From UBA5734 sp964528645 (GTDB taxonomy: Bacteria > Bacillota > Clostridia > Saccharofermentanales > UBA5734): 28,568 nt of DNA. The notes beneath the pieces were generated by a model. That model was not told the origin of the DNA. It searched no databases and saw only the letters and a program-made list of their open reading frames with translations. The stretch is taken from NCBI GenBank assembly GCA_964528645.1, contig CAZGSR010000036.1, forward strand, positions 1 to 28,568, written 5' to 3'. The translations under genes were made by a program, and so were the position numbers. Below, one piece after another: positions 15,091-24,981 of the stretch. Position 1 is the first letter of the stretch; each line of letters opens with the position of its first letter.

Positions 15091-18000
15091 TCAGGCTAAA
15101 AGAGAGAACAGGTCTATCTGGGCCGACTCCGGCATGCCGTCGAGACAGCCGGCTGCAGCCAGGGTGGCAATGGCGCTCTGGCCGATCGCAGCGCGGCGGG
15201 CCAGCTCATCACGTGACAGGAACGGCCCATCGGCGCGGGCTGCCACGATGGCTTCGGCGATCGCCGGGCTGATACCAGGAATCGCGTTCAGGGGCGGACG
15301 GATCTTGCCGGGCGAATCAATGGCAAAAGCCGTAGCTGCCGACGTATAGAGGTCGATTGGCAAGAAATCGATGCCGCGCAGCTGCATCTCCTCAACCAGT
15401 TCGATGATGTAGTAGATCTTCTGCTCCCGGTCGGACACCTCGCGGAAACGGCTCTTGAGATCGGCCCGGGTGCGGCTGACCGCTGCGGCGGGTCTGACCA
15501 TCAGGGAACTGTCGAACTCATCGGCTCGCACGGTGAAATAGGCACTGTAGTAGGCCTCCGGGTGGTAGACCTTGAACCAGGCGATGCGCAGGCTGGAGAT
15601 GGTATAGGCTGCGGCATGGGCTTTCGGGAACATGTACTTGATCTTCTTGCAGGAATCGATGTACCAGTCTGGGACCTGGTTGTCGCGCATCAGCTGCTCA
15701 TGTTCCGGGGACAGCCCCTTGCCCTTGCGAACCTTTTCCATGATATCGAACGAGGCCTTGTTGGGCAGTCCCTGGTGGATCAGCCAGGTCATGATGCTGT
15801 CGCGGCAGCCGATGACGTCGTTGATCGTGCAGATGCCGCTGCGGATCAGCTCCTGGGCATTGCCCTTCCAGACGTCGGTGCCGTGGGACAGTCCCATCAG
15901 CTGGACCAAATCGAAGAACCGGGTTGGCCGAGTCTCTCGGATCATGTCACGGGCCATGAAGGTACCCATTTCTGGCAGGCCCAGGGTGGCTGAATCAGCT
16001 GGTGAAGAGCCATCTGGAATACCCAGGGCCTCGGTTGAGCAGAACAGGGACATGACTTTCTCGTCCGGGATCGGGATGGTGCGAACATCGATCCCAGTCA
16101 GGTCGCCGAGCATCTTAAGCATGGTCGGATCATCATGGCCGAGCACGTCGAGCTTGAGGATCGTATCGTGCATCGCGTTGAAATCGAAATGGGTCGTGAC
16201 CGTGCCCCCGTCGCGCTTGTCGGCGGGGTGCTGGATCGGCGTAAAATCGTAAATGTCACGCTCCTTGGGCACGACAACAATGCCACCCGGATGCTGGCCG
16301 GTGGTGCGCTTGACCCCGATCAGGCCCTGGGAGAGACGGGAAATTTCGGCCTGGGTGGTGAATTTATCTTGTTTTTCGAAATATTTGGCCACCATCGCCT
16401 GGGCGTTTTTCTCGGCAAAACCACTGATCGTGCCAGCGCGGAAGGTGTGTGATGAGCCAAACATTTCTTCGATGAATTTATGGGCCCGGGCCTGGTATTC
16501 ACCTGAGAAATTGAGATCGATATCCGGCTGCTTATCGCCCTTGAAGCCGAGGAAGGTTTCAAAGGGGATATCCTGGCCTTCGCGGTTCAGGGCGGTGCCA
16601 CAGTCCGGACAGGCTTTGGCTGGCAGGTCATAGCCGGAGCCATACTGGCCGCTTTCATCCGGCTCGAAATAATGGCAGTGCGGACAGACATAATGAGGCA
16701 AGAGCGGATTGACCTCGGTGATGCCACACAGGGTCGCAACAAGGGACGACCCGACCGAGCCACGCGAACCGACGATATAGCCGTCTTCGTTGGACTGGCG
16801 CACCAGATGGTGGGCAATGTAGTACATGACCGAGAAGCCATTGTCGATGATCGAGCTCAGCTCACGCTCGATGCGCTCGCGCACGACACCCGGCAATTCA
16901 CCGTCACGGCCATAGATGGCCTGGGCGGTATCCCAGGTCAGGCGCCGGACGTCATCGGGTGCCGAAGAAATGATCGGCGGAAAGGATCCGTCTGGGAATG
17001 GCTTGAGTTCGGGATCGACCTGGTCAGCGATGGCCTGGGGCTGGGTGATGACCACATCGCGGGCCACGGCATCGCCCAGGTAGGCAAATTCGGCCAGCAT
17101 TTCACCCGTGGTACGCAGGTGCAAGTCCGGTTGCTCGGCATAATCGGAATAACCATTGTCAGCCAGCAGGATGCGGCGGAACTCGGCGTCAGCGCGCTCG
17201 AGGAAATGGACGTCGCACGTGGCGCAGACCGGCTTTCTGGCCCGCTGGCCAAGAGCGACAATCAGGCGGTTCAGGTTGCGCAGGTCTTCCTCCGAATGCA
17301 GGCCGCTCGATTCCTGGCGCAGGTAATAGCCATTATTGGAGATCGGCTGGATCTCGAGGTAGTCGTAAAAGCGCGCCTTGTCGACTGCAGGCTGCTGCAT
17401 CAGGAGTGATTTGGCCGCATCGTACTGGTTACCGGATGCCCGGTAGGCCTCGAGCACCGTCTGGAACAATTCGCCGGCTTCACAGGCACTGCCAATGACA
17501 AGGCCGGAACGGAAATACTGCAGCAGCGCGCGCGGGATGCGCGGGCGCATGTGGAAAAAGCGGGTATGCGATTCGGAGACCAGACGATACAGGTTGTACA
17601 AACCAAGATTGTCCCGGGCGAGCAGGATGACATGGTAGACCGAACGGCGGTGCTCACGGACTTCATCGTCGCTGAGATGGCCCAGCTTCGTATTCAGGTC
17701 AGACAGGCTGGCCGCACCGGAACGCTGGAATAACCGGGCGAAAATTTCACCGCAGACACGTGCGTCGTCATCGGCGCGATGATGGCGATCCTGGCCGACG
17801 CCCAGATGGGCGGCTACCGTGTTGAGCTTGTGGTTAGAAAGTTCTGGAATCATGGCCCGCGACAAGGCCAGGGTGTCGACCAGCGGCGGATTGAATTTCA
17901 GGCGCGGGTCATTTTCAACCGGCGTGCGGAAGCCCTCGTAGCGGATGAAAGCGAGGTCAAAAAAGGCATTATGGGCCACAACCGGTTTGTCGCCGATCCG

Positions 18001-19653
18001 CTCGGCCAATTCGCAGAAGACTGACCAGGGATCGGGGGCACCCTGGAGATCGAGCGCCGTGATCCCGGTCAGCTCCGTAATTTTGGGTGGAATATCAACC
18101 TGTGGATTGATCAATGAAACCCAGGGCTCGCCAGCGGAAAAACCACCCTGACCATCGGGCAGAAATGGCACGAGTGCCACTTCGATGACCCGGTCCCTGG
18201 CTGGATCCAGACCCGTCGTTTCGACATCAAGGGCCACAAAGCCCGCGCTGAGGTCGGCTTTTTCGACCGACCAGGCCACAGACGGGCCATCGTCAACCAG
18301 ATAGCCTTCCATGCCGTAGATGATCTTGATCTCCTGGCCCTTGCGCTTGAGGTCGCTCCTGGCCGAGGCTGCATCCGGGAAGGACTGGACGACGCCATGG
18401 TCGGTGATGGCGACGGCTGGATGGCCAAACCGGGCTGCCAGCTTGACCAGGTCCTTGGTTTCACAGACGGCGTCCTTGGTGCTCATCTTGGTATGGGCAT
18501 GCAGCTCGACCCGCTTGTGTTCGGCCTTGTCTTCACGACCAGCCGGTCGTTTGGCCTCCTGCAGGCCGAGCACGCGAGCCTGCAAATCTTTGCTGAACTG
18601 GGCATCGAAAGAGATCTCGGCACTGACTCGTAAATAGGAGGCCTTTTTCAGCAGGCTGTCCAAGAATTCCTGGTCTTCCGGTTTGGCAAACAAGATGCAG
18701 GTAATCGAGCTGGAGAGATCGGTCAGGGCGAATTTGTAGAGCAACCGGGTGCCATTACTGACAGATCGGCATTCCTGGGAGAAGATTTCGCCTTCCATCA
18801 GGACCAGACCGGATTCGATCGTCAGGTCGCGGATCGCCTGGCGCTTGAGTTCGCCGTTGACCTTGCCCCAAAGGACACCCTCTGGTTTCGGTGCGCGGCG
18901 GTAGGTCGAACCCGAGCCGTTGGCAGTGGCACCGGGGCGACCATTGGCCGGAGCCCGGCTGGGGGCAGAGGCCGCATTGGCTGAAGTTGCAGCGGTTGCC
19001 GGACGATTGGCTGGCCCCTGTCCAGGGCTGTCCGTTCGAACCGGTGCCGAGCAAAACTCACCATCTGTCTGTCCGGGCATGGCAGCCAGCTGCCGCCTGG
19101 CCTCGGCTTGCTGCTGGCGTAGCATTTCAGCCGTATAGTCCCGCAAATCCTGGCTCGAGGCGACGAATTCGTAATGGACGTTCTGCCCCAGGGCTATGCG
19201 GGTCAAGTGGGCCAGTTCATCACTGACGATCCGGTCCAGATCATCACGACTGACTTCCGTGACATGGACCTCGACGCGAGCCGGGTCCATCTCCTGGGCG
19301 ACAAATTGCGCATGGTGCAGCATGGCCGCATGGAAAGGATCCTTTTTACGCAAATGGCGGATCAGCCAGGGGGACAATCTCGCCGCAGCCTGCTGCAGTT
19401 GAACTTGGGCCAATGGCTCGGCAAATGTCTGCCGGATCAGCACATCCTGGGCTGGCAAGGCGTGCTCCAGCGTGTCCTCCAGCATGACCAGCAGATCAGC
19501 TGGCAAAGGCGTTGCCGTCAGGACCTGAATTGAAACCTGTCCGCTCTTTTTGACCACCAGTCCGGTCACCAGGGCATTTTGCTGCCGGAGTTGTTCGACC
19601 AGGACAGAATCCGCGATGAATTGGGCAAAGAAATCTGCAAGGTTCGATTGCAT
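15091..19653 (-). CDS. polC: DNA polymerase III PolC-type alpha subunit
   Basis: A 1520-residue replicative polymerase of the Gram-positive PolC class. The N-terminal domain (about 1-190) is joined by an Ala/Pro/Ser/Gly-rich linker (about 193-255) to an OB domain (about 260-370). The PHP domain starts at HAHTKMS (385-391), and a DEDDh proofreading exonuclease is inserted in it (Asp476, Glu478, Asp566, His625, Asp630). The catalytic core contains GYIVGSRGSVGSS (958-970), a zinc site with CxxC pairs at 990/993 and 1015/1018, and PDIDLNFSG with Asp1044 and Asp1046. It is somewhat longer than the roughly 1440 residues of Bacillus PolC, mainly through the linker. It starts three bases after ispG ends and is followed closely by priA. 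Confidence 0.97.
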   Translation of the reverse strand: MQSNLADFFAQFIADSVLVEQLRQQNALVTGLVVKKSGQVSIQVLTATPLPADLLVMLEDTLEHALPAQDVLIRQTFAEPLAQVQLQQAAARLSPWLIRHLRKKDPFHAAMLHHAQFVAQEMDPARVEVHVTEVSRDDLDRIVSDELAHLTRIALGQNVHYEFVASSQDLRDYTAEMLRQQQAEARRQLAAMPGQTDGEFCSAPVRTDSPGQGPANRPATAATSANAASAPSRAPANGRPGATANGSGSTYRRAPKPEGVLWGKVNGELKRQAIRDLTIESGLVLMEGEIFSQECRSVSNGTRLLYKFALTDLSSSITCILFAKPEDQEFLDSLLKKASYLRVSAEISFDAQFSKDLQARVLGLQEAKRPAGREDKAEHKRVELHAHTKMSTKDAVCETKDLVKLAARFGHPAVAITDHGVVQSFPDAASARSDLKRKGQEIKIIYGMEGYLVDDGPSVAWSVEKADLSAGFVALDVETTGLDPARDRVIEVALVPFLPDGQGGFSAGEPWVSLINPQVDIPPKITELTGITALDLQGAPDPWSVFCELAERIGDKPVVAHNAFFDLAFIRYEGFRTPVENDPRLKFNPPLVDTLALSRAMIPELSNHKLNTVAAHLGVGQDRHHRADDDARVCGEIFARLFQRSGAASLSDLNTKLGHLSDDEVREHRRSVYHVILLARDNLGLYNLYRLVSESHTRFFHMRPRIPRALLQYFRSGLVIGSACEAGELFQTVLEAYRASGNQYDAAKSLLMQQPAVDKARFYDYLEIQPISNNGYYLRQESSGLHSEEDLRNLNRLIVALGQRARKPVCATCDVHFLERADAEFRRILLADNGYSDYAEQPDLHLRTTGEMLAEFAYLGDAVARDVVITQPQAIADQVDPELKPFPDGSFPPIISSAPDDVRRLTWDTAQAIYGRDGELPGVVRERIERELSSIIDNGFSVMYYIAHHLVRQSNEDGYIVGSRGSVGSSLVATLCGITEVNPLLPHYVCPHCHYFEPDESGQYGSGYDLPAKACPDCGTALNREGQDIPFETFLGFKGDKQPDIDLNFSGEYQARAHKFIEEMFGSSHTFRAGTISGFAEKNAQAMVAKYFEKQDKFTTQAEISRLSQGLIGVKRTTGQHPGGIVVVPKERDIYDFTPIQHPADKRDGGTVTTHFDFNAMHDTILKLDVLGHDDPTMLKMLGDLTGIDVRTIPIPDEKVMSLFCSTEALGIPDGSSPADSATLGLPEMGTFMARDMIRETRPTRFFDLVQLMGLSHGTDVWKGNAQELIRSGICTINDVIGCRDSIMTWLIHQGLPNKASFDIMEKVRKGKGLSPEHEQLMRDNQVPDWYIDSCKKIKYMFPKAHAAAYTISSLRIAWFKVYHPEAYYSAYFTVRADEFDSSLMVRPAAAVSRTRADLKSRFREVSDREQKIYYIIELVEEMQLRGIDFLPIDLYTSAATAFAIDSPGKIRPPLNAIPGISPAIAEAIVAARADGPFLSRDELARRAAIGQSAIATLAAAGCLDGMPESAQIDLFSLLA

Positions 19654-19656
19654 CGC

Positions 19657-20718
19657 TCAGGCCTCGGTGATCCGGGCGATCTCAGCCATCAGGGCCTCGA
19701 TTGCCTGCTCTTGGGGCACTTTGCGGATGATTTCACCATGTGAAAAGAGCAAGAACTCACCCTTGCCGCCAGCCAGGCCGACATCGGCATGGCGCGCCTC
19801 ACCCGGTCCATTGACCGCACAGCCCATGACGGCGACTTTGATCGGAGCCTTGACCGTTTTGAGGCGTTCTTCGACTTCTGCGGCAATCCGGATCAGGTCC
19901 ACACTGGTGCGGCCGCAAGTCGGGCAGCTGATCAGCTGCGGTCCGTGACTTCTCAGGCCGAGCGCCTTGAGGATGCTGTAGGCAGCGCCAATTTCATCCA
20001 CCGGATCCGCCGTCAGGGAAACCCGCATCGTATCTCCAATACCTTCGGCGAGCAAGGTGCCGATGCCGATCGCAGAGCGGATCGCTCCTTCATTGCGGGT
20101 GCCAGCTTCTGTCACGCCCAGGTGAAGGGGGTATTGGGTTTTCTCCGAAAGCAAACGATAGGTCTGGATGGTCAGGGCCGGATCGGATGCTTTGATCGAG
20201 ATGACGATATCATTAAAATCCCACTGCTCGAGCAGGGCGACCGATTCCAGAGCCGATGCCACCATCGACTGGGCATTGACACCGCCGAAACGATCGACTA
20301 TTTCGCGGCTGAGCGAACCGGAATTGACACCGACACGGATCGGCACCCCACGCTCACGGGCCGCAGCTGCCACCTGGCTCACACGGTCCGGACCACCGAT
20401 ATTGCCGGGATTGATCCGGATCTTGTCCGCACCTGCGGCCAGGGCAGCGAGGGCGAGACGGTAGTCGAAATGGATGTCGGCAACAATTGGCAGAGCTGAC
20501 AGAGGGCGGATCCTGGCCAGGGCATCGGCTGATTCCAGGTCAGGTATAGCCAGCCGGGTCAGATCACAGCCTGCCTCGGCGAGCTGATCGATCTGGCGCA
20601 GGGTCGCCTTTACATCGCGCGTGTCGGTATTATTCATCGACTGGATCACAATCTGGGCGCCGCCGCCGATGGTCACGTCTCCGACATGGACCGGGCGTGT
20701 GATTTTGCGTTCAAACAT
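19657..20718 (-). CDS. ispG: 4-hydroxy-3-methylbut-2-en-1-yl diphosphate synthase
   Basis: A 353-residue iron-sulfur enzyme of the MEP isoprenoid pathway that reductively converts methylerythritol cyclodiphosphate to HMBPP. The N-terminal TIM barrel begins with VGDVTIGGGAQIVIQSMNN-type residues. The cluster ligands are seen as Cys265 and Cys268 (SCPTCGRT) and Cys300 with Glu307 (GCAVNGPGE). Length is typical for the two-domain bacterial form. GGAGG lies six bases before the ATG at 20718, two bases after the rseP stop. Together with dxr it shows that this organism makes isoprenoids by the MEP route. Confidence 0.96.
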   Translation of the reverse strand: MFERKITRPVHVGDVTIGGGAQIVIQSMNNTDTRDVKATLRQIDQLAEAGCDLTRLAIPDLESADALARIRPLSALPIVADIHFDYRLALAALAAGADKIRINPGNIGGPDRVSQVAAAARERGVPIRVGVNSGSLSREIVDRFGGVNAQSMVASALESVALLEQWDFNDIVISIKASDPALTIQTYRLLSEKTQYPLHLGVTEAGTRNEGAIRSAIGIGTLLAEGIGDTMRVSLTADPVDEIGAAYSILKALGLRSHGPQLISCPTCGRTSVDLIRIAAEVEERLKTVKAPIKVAVMGCAVNGPGEARHADVGLAGGKGEFLLFSHGEIIRKVPQEQAIEALMAEIARITEA

Positions 20719-20720
20719 GG

Positions 20721-22022
20721 TCAGCCTCCGATCAGGCGCATGATATCAAAGAACAGGCCAGCCAGGCCGAGGAAAATGATCAGGCCCAGACCCACCATGC
20801 CGATGATGGTCTGGAGCTGTGGCTCGAGCCGTTTGCGCCGGATTGCTTCGATGGCGATCAAGACCAGGTGATGGCCATCCAGCGGCGGAATCGGCAGGAG
20901 ATTCATGAAACCGAGGCTGACCGAGATCAGGGCAAAGAGCCAGAGCAGCTGGTAAATCTTGTCCCGGAATGGTTGCTCATTTTCTACCACATTGCTGACC
21001 AGGGAGACGACCCCAACAGGGCCTGACAAGGTATCCTCCGCCTTGGCTTCACCCGTGAAAATGGCACCAATGCTTTTGACCGTCACCTTGACGATCGACC
21101 AAGACCACTGGACAGACTGGCCGATGGCTGGCACAAACGCACGGCTGGTGGCAAACCAGATGCCACGCGGCAGACTGACCTGGGATTGGATCGCAACCAT
21201 TTCAACTGTCTGGGGCTGACCGTTGCGCAGGATCGAAACCGTCAGCGGCTGGCCGGCACTGGCCTGGACGATGTCGCGGAACGCTTCGGTATCGCTGTAG
21301 GGTACATCATTGACAGCTAAAAGGACATCCCCGGTGACCAGGACAGGCTGGCCAAGGTTGGATCCCGGATCGACCTCAGCGATGATCGCGCCATCCCCGC
21401 TCAGTTCCGGCTCGATCGTCACACCGAGACGGTAGCGCTCGGTCACGGTTGGCTGGAGGACAACGGCGCGCTGCCCCTGGCCTTCAGATTCAACCACGAG
21501 TTCAATCGGTTCGCCTTCCGGTGTGAACAGGTCTACAGCCGTATAGTCGAGTGTCGTTCGCACAGTATGGCCATTGGCCGCGACGATGCGATCGCCGGCT
21601 ACGAGACCCGCAGACTGAGCCAAGGTATCCTGGTAGGTGTCCTGGATGACCGGAATCGTATAGCCGAAAGAGGAAAACAAAATCAGGAAGGCGAGGACGC
21701 CAGACACCAGGTTGACAGCCGGTCCGGTGCCGATGACAATCGCCCGGGCCCAGCGTGGCCGGTTGAAAAAGAGGCCGGGATCGCGGGGATCAAAGCCATT
21801 CATCTCCTCTTCTTCCTCGCCGGCAAAACGGACCGAGGCGCCAATTGGCAGCAATTTAATGCTGTAGCGGATGCCGTTGTGCTCACGCGAATACAAGACC
21901 GGGCCCATGAACAGAGAGAATTCCAGGATCCGAAAGCCCAGCTTGAGTCCGGTCAGGAAATGGCCCAGTTCATGGACAATCATCAGAATGCTTAAAAGGA
22001 CAATGCCTGCGAAAATTCCCAT
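20721..22022 (-). CDS. rseP: Site-2 membrane metalloprotease RseP/RasP
   Basis: A 433-residue intramembrane zinc protease that cleaves transmembrane anti-sigma factors and leftover signal peptides. HELGH (17-21) in the first membrane helix gives the zinc histidines, and NLLPIPPLDG (374-383) gives the aspartate ligand. Other hydrophobic segments lie at about 97-122, 358-380 and 404-428. Two PDZ-like segments appear between them (about 125-190 and 205-275), whereas many Gram-positive homologues have one; this is an impression by eye. AAGGAG precedes the ATG at 22022. It lies in the conserved uppS-cdsA-dxr-rseP-ispG order. Confidence 0.94.
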   Translation of the reverse strand: MGIFAGIVLLSILMIVHELGHFLTGLKLGFRILEFSLFMGPVLYSREHNGIRYSIKLLPIGASVRFAGEEEEEMNGFDPRDPGLFFNRPRWARAIVIGTGPAVNLVSGVLAFLILFSSFGYTIPVIQDTYQDTLAQSAGLVAGDRIVAANGHTVRTTLDYTAVDLFTPEGEPIELVVESEGQGQRAVVLQPTVTERYRLGVTIEPELSGDGAIIAEVDPGSNLGQPVLVTGDVLLAVNDVPYSDTEAFRDIVQASAGQPLTVSILRNGQPQTVEMVAIQSQVSLPRGIWFATSRAFVPAIGQSVQWSWSIVKVTVKSIGAIFTGEAKAEDTLSGPVGVVSLVSNVVENEQPFRDKIYQLLWLFALISVSLGFMNLLPIPPLDGHHLVLIAIEAIRRKRLEPQLQTIIGMVGLGLIIFLGLAGLFFDIMRLIGG

Positions 22023-22040
22023 GGGGATCTACTCCTTGAT

Positions 22041-23204
22041 TCAGGTGCCGGAAAGGACCTGCTGGCGAGCCCAGCGATCCAGCTCCATGATGGTGGTAAA
22101 GTCGAACGTGCGTTGCCAGCCTGAGCGTTCATGCTGTTCCAGACACTGTTCGACCCGGCTGGCAATATCGAGAAAACCGATCCGGCCGGACAGGAACAGT
22201 TCCACAGCAGCCTCATTGGCGGTATTGAGCACGGCTGGCAGGGTTCCGCCGGTGCGCGCTGCAACGTAAGCGAGCTCCAGCAGGCGGAAGGTACCGGTAT
22301 CGGGAGGCGAAAAAGTCAGGCTGGTCGTGCGGGGATCGAATGGGTTGTAGCGTGGTTCCAGGCTCGCCAGGCGCTCAGGCCAGGTCAGGGCCAGCTGGAT
22401 CGGCAGTTTCATATCTGGAAAACCCATCTGGGCCAGAACCGATCCATCCTTGAACTCCACCATGGAATGGATGATGCTCTGGGGATGGACCACGACTTCG
22501 ATCTGGTCGACCGGGCAATCAAACAGCCAGGCAGCCTCGATGACTTCCAGGCCTTTGTTCATCAGGGTAGCCGAATCGATCGTGATCTTGCCCCCCATGG
22601 CCCAGGTCGGATGGCGCAAGGCCTGTTCGACCGTGACGTCAGCCAGGTCGGCACGTGTTTTGCCGCGGAAAGGGCCACCGCTGGCCGTGAGGAAAATCCG
22701 TGACAGGGAACCAGCCGGCGCGCCTGCCAGGCATTGCCAGATGGCTGAATGTTCGCTGTCCACCGGAAAAAGCCGGGCACCGGTTTTCTCAAGCAGGGGC
22801 ATGACCAGGGCGCCTCCGGCGACGAGGGTTTCCTTGTTGGCCAAGGCAATCGTCTTGCCCGCCTGAACAGCGGCCAGGACGGGTTCGAGGCCTGCTACCC
22901 CAACCATGGCTGCCACGACGGTTGTGACACCCGGCAGCGTGGCTGCAGCCAGGTTGCCTTCACGGCCATGAAGGATTTCCAGGTGGGGAAAGGCTGTGGC
23001 CAGTCGTGACCGGAGTTCCCTGGCGTCTTCAGCACTGGAAACAGAGACCAGGTCTGGATGGAATTCGCGGATCTGCCGCTCTAGAGCGTCCAGACGGCGG
23101 CCGCAAGTCAGGGCGGCGACTTTGATTCCGAGATGGCGGCAGACCTCCAGGGTCTGGGTACCAATGGAACCGGTGGAACCTAACAAGGAAATCGTCTGAG
23201 TCAC
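22041..23204 (-). CDS. dxr: 1-deoxy-D-xylulose-5-phosphate reductoisomerase
   Basis: A 387-residue NADPH-dependent enzyme that makes 2-C-methyl-D-erythritol 4-phosphate, the committed step of the MEP pathway. Seen: the NADPH motif LLGSTGSIG near the N terminus, NKETLVAGG, SEHSAIWQCL, ASGGPFRGK, and HPTWAMGGKITIDSATLMNKGLEVIEA-type metal and substrate residues. I chose the GTG at 23204, because GGGAGG lies six bases upstream of it; the in-frame TTG two codons earlier abuts that site and cannot be used well. It follows cdsA by about 20 bp. Confidence 0.95.
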   Translation of the reverse strand: MTQTISLLGSTGSIGTQTLEVCRHLGIKVAALTCGRRLDALERQIREFHPDLVSVSSAEDARELRSRLATAFPHLEILHGREGNLAAATLPGVTTVVAAMVGVAGLEPVLAAVQAGKTIALANKETLVAGGALVMPLLEKTGARLFPVDSEHSAIWQCLAGAPAGSLSRIFLTASGGPFRGKTRADLADVTVEQALRHPTWAMGGKITIDSATLMNKGLEVIEAAWLFDCPVDQIEVVVHPQSIIHSMVEFKDGSVLAQMGFPDMKLPIQLALTWPERLASLEPRYNPFDPRTTSLTFSPPDTGTFRLLELAYVAARTGGTLPAVLNTANEAAVELFLSGRIGFLDIASRVEQCLEQHERSGWQRTFDFTTIMELDRWARQQVLSGT

Positions 23205-23225
23205 AAGCAACCTCCCGGATTCTCG

Positions 23226-24113
23226 CTATCCGGCGATCTGGCCCCAAATGGCCAGCAGCAGGGTGAAAGGCAACGTAAACAGGACACTGTCAAAGCGGTC
23301 CAGAGTACCGCCATGTCCGGGGAGATAGGCGCCAAAGTCTTTGACATCACACCAGCGCTTGATGCCTGATGCGAGCCAGTCGCCCAGCTGGGAAGCTGCG
23401 CTGAGAACGATACCGCCGGCAATCACGGCCAGCCAATGGACCGGCAGGGTGAAAAAGCTGACATAGGTGAAACCGTTGATCAAAGGCAAAGCCAGGCTCA
23501 AGGCCAGCATGCCGCCAACCAGTCCACCCAGGCTGCCTTCGACCGTTTTCTTGGGGCTGATCTGGGGCACGATCTTGTGCCGGCCGAGGAAATAGCCCGT
23601 GAAATAGGCCAGGACATCCGACAGCCAGGGGGTAACCAGGGCAACAATCAACCAGAGCCAGCCCTGTTCGAGGGTCATCAGGATGACCACGGCGGTACCG
23701 AAAGGAAACGCCAGATAGGTGGTGGCAACAGATGCAGCCACAGCCCGGGGCATGACCTGGGGTCCATGCTGGATCAGCAAAATCAATGCCATGACGGCAG
23801 CCCAGGCAATCTGGCCAAGCATCAGCAACAATAGGCCCAACCAGGTCTGACCCAGCTGGATCGATGCGACCAGATCCTTCACCTGAGGCAGCAAGATCAG
23901 AAGGGGCAGCAAAAACAACAGCACGCCGATCCGGCTGAGGACAGGCGGCAACCCCAGCTGGCGGCCGGCCAAAGCCCGGTCCAGCTCGTTTCTGGACAGA
24001 CAGACGACCAGGATCAGCAGGATCAGCGGCACAACCGGCCACCAATAGCCAGGTACGACGAAAGCCGCTACAGCCAGGGCAAACAAGATTCCAGTCAAGA
24101 TACGCTGGTTCAT
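23226..24113 (-). CDS. cdsA: Phosphatidate cytidylyltransferase
   Basis: A 295-residue multi-pass membrane enzyme that makes CDP-diacylglycerol from phosphatidate and CTP for phospholipid synthesis. Several hydrophobic helices cover most of the chain. The C-terminal family signature is complete: KR at 252-253, KDFG at 258-261, HGG at 267-269 and DRFD at 272-275. SDVLAYFTGYFLGRHK (165-180) and SPKKTVEG (186-193) are also typical. The ATG overlaps the uppS stop as ATGA, and GGAGG lies about 12 bases upstream. Confidence 0.95.
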   Translation of the reverse strand: MNQRILTGILFALAVAAFVVPGYWWPVVPLILLILVVCLSRNELDRALAGRQLGLPPVLSRIGVLLFLLPLLILLPQVKDLVASIQLGQTWLGLLLLMLGQIAWAAVMALILLIQHGPQVMPRAVAASVATTYLAFPFGTAVVILMTLEQGWLWLIVALVTPWLSDVLAYFTGYFLGRHKIVPQISPKKTVEGSLGGLVGGMLALSLALPLINGFTYVSFFTLPVHWLAVIAGGIVLSAASQLGDWLASGIKRWCDVKDFGAYLPGHGGTLDRFDSVLFTLPFTLLLAIWGQIAG

Positions 24114-24907
24114 TTTGGTTTTACCCCTCCAAAGCGGCGGTCCCGTTCGGTATAGGCGGTCAGTGCCTGGTTCAGATGTTCTTCAGAAAAATCTGGCCAC
24201 AGCACATCGGAAAACCAGAATTCGGCATAGGCGCATTGCCAAAGCAGGAAATTAGACAGGCGCATTTCACCGCTGGGCCGGATGATCAGGTCCGGATCGG
24301 GGACGTCCGGCAGATAGAGGGTCTGCTGGATGGATGTTTCATCAATGTCACCCACAGCCATCTGGCTGTCTGCCACTTTTTGTGCCAGCTGGCGGCAAGC
24401 CTGGACGATTTCACGCCGGCCGCCATAATTGATGGCCACGATCAGCTGCATCTTGTCACGGCCAGCGGAATTCGCTTCGTTTTCAGCGATGATGGCCTGG
24501 ATATGGTCCGGTAACGCAGCGAGGTCGCCAGAAAAACGGACCCGGATACCCTCGGCAGCCAGTTCCGGATCGTAACGACGGAAAAACTCGACAAACAGAT
24601 CCATCAGGGCGTGAACTTCGTCATCTGGCCGGCTCCAGTTCTCAGTCGAGAACGCATAAACGGTCAGATAACGGATGCCGCGCCGGCCGCACATCCGGCA
24701 CAAAGCCTTGAGGTTTTCGGCACCGGCACGATGTCCGGCCTGGCGTGGCAGGCCACGCTGCCGGGCCCAACGGCCATTGCCATCCATGATGACAGCCAGA
24801 TGAGCCGGGATCTTCAGCTCTGTGCCAGCAGAACCTGGCGAGCCTGGATCGGTTTTGCGTTTGCGCCCCGCCCAAAATCTGGCCAGGGAATACCAGGGAA
24901 AGCGCAT
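24110..24907 (-). CDS. uppS: Undecaprenyl diphosphate synthase
   Basis: A 265-residue cis-prenyltransferase that extends farnesyl diphosphate to undecaprenyl diphosphate, the lipid carrier for cell-wall synthesis. HLAVIMDGNGRWA (36-48) carries the catalytic Asp42. The C-terminal substrate motif reads IIRPSGEMRLSNFLLWQ, with Pro where Thr is common. The N terminus has a basic stretch of about 30 residues before the fold. The ATG at 24907 has AAGGA five bases upstream; a TTG-initiated frame from 24928 would overlap that site. It uses products of the dxr/ispG pathway downstream in the same operon. Confidence 0.95.
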   Translation of the reverse strand: MRFPWYSLARFWAGRKRKTDPGSPGSAGTELKIPAHLAVIMDGNGRWARQRGLPRQAGHRAGAENLKALCRMCGRRGIRYLTVYAFSTENWSRPDDEVHALMDLFVEFFRRYDPELAAEGIRVRFSGDLAALPDHIQAIIAENEANSAGRDKMQLIVAINYGGRREIVQACRQLAQKVADSQMAVGDIDETSIQQTLYLPDVPDPDLIIRPSGEMRLSNFLLWQCAYAEFWFSDVLWPDFSEEHLNQALTAYTERDRRFGGVKPK

Positions 24908-24919
24908 GGAAATCCTTTC

Positions 24920-24950
24920 AAACAACAAACCGGGTGTTGAAGCACCCGGT
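24920..24950 (-). terminator. Hairpin between frr and uppS, possible attenuator
   Basis: A perfect 8-bp stem ACCGGGTG/CACCCGGT (24929-24950) is followed on the minus strand by the T-rich TTGTTGTTTG. It would lower, not abolish, transcription from frr into uppS. The T-run is interrupted, so strength is uncertain. Confidence 0.5.
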
Positions 24951-24981
24951 CAGCGGCAGGCAGATCGGTTAGTAAGACCGG

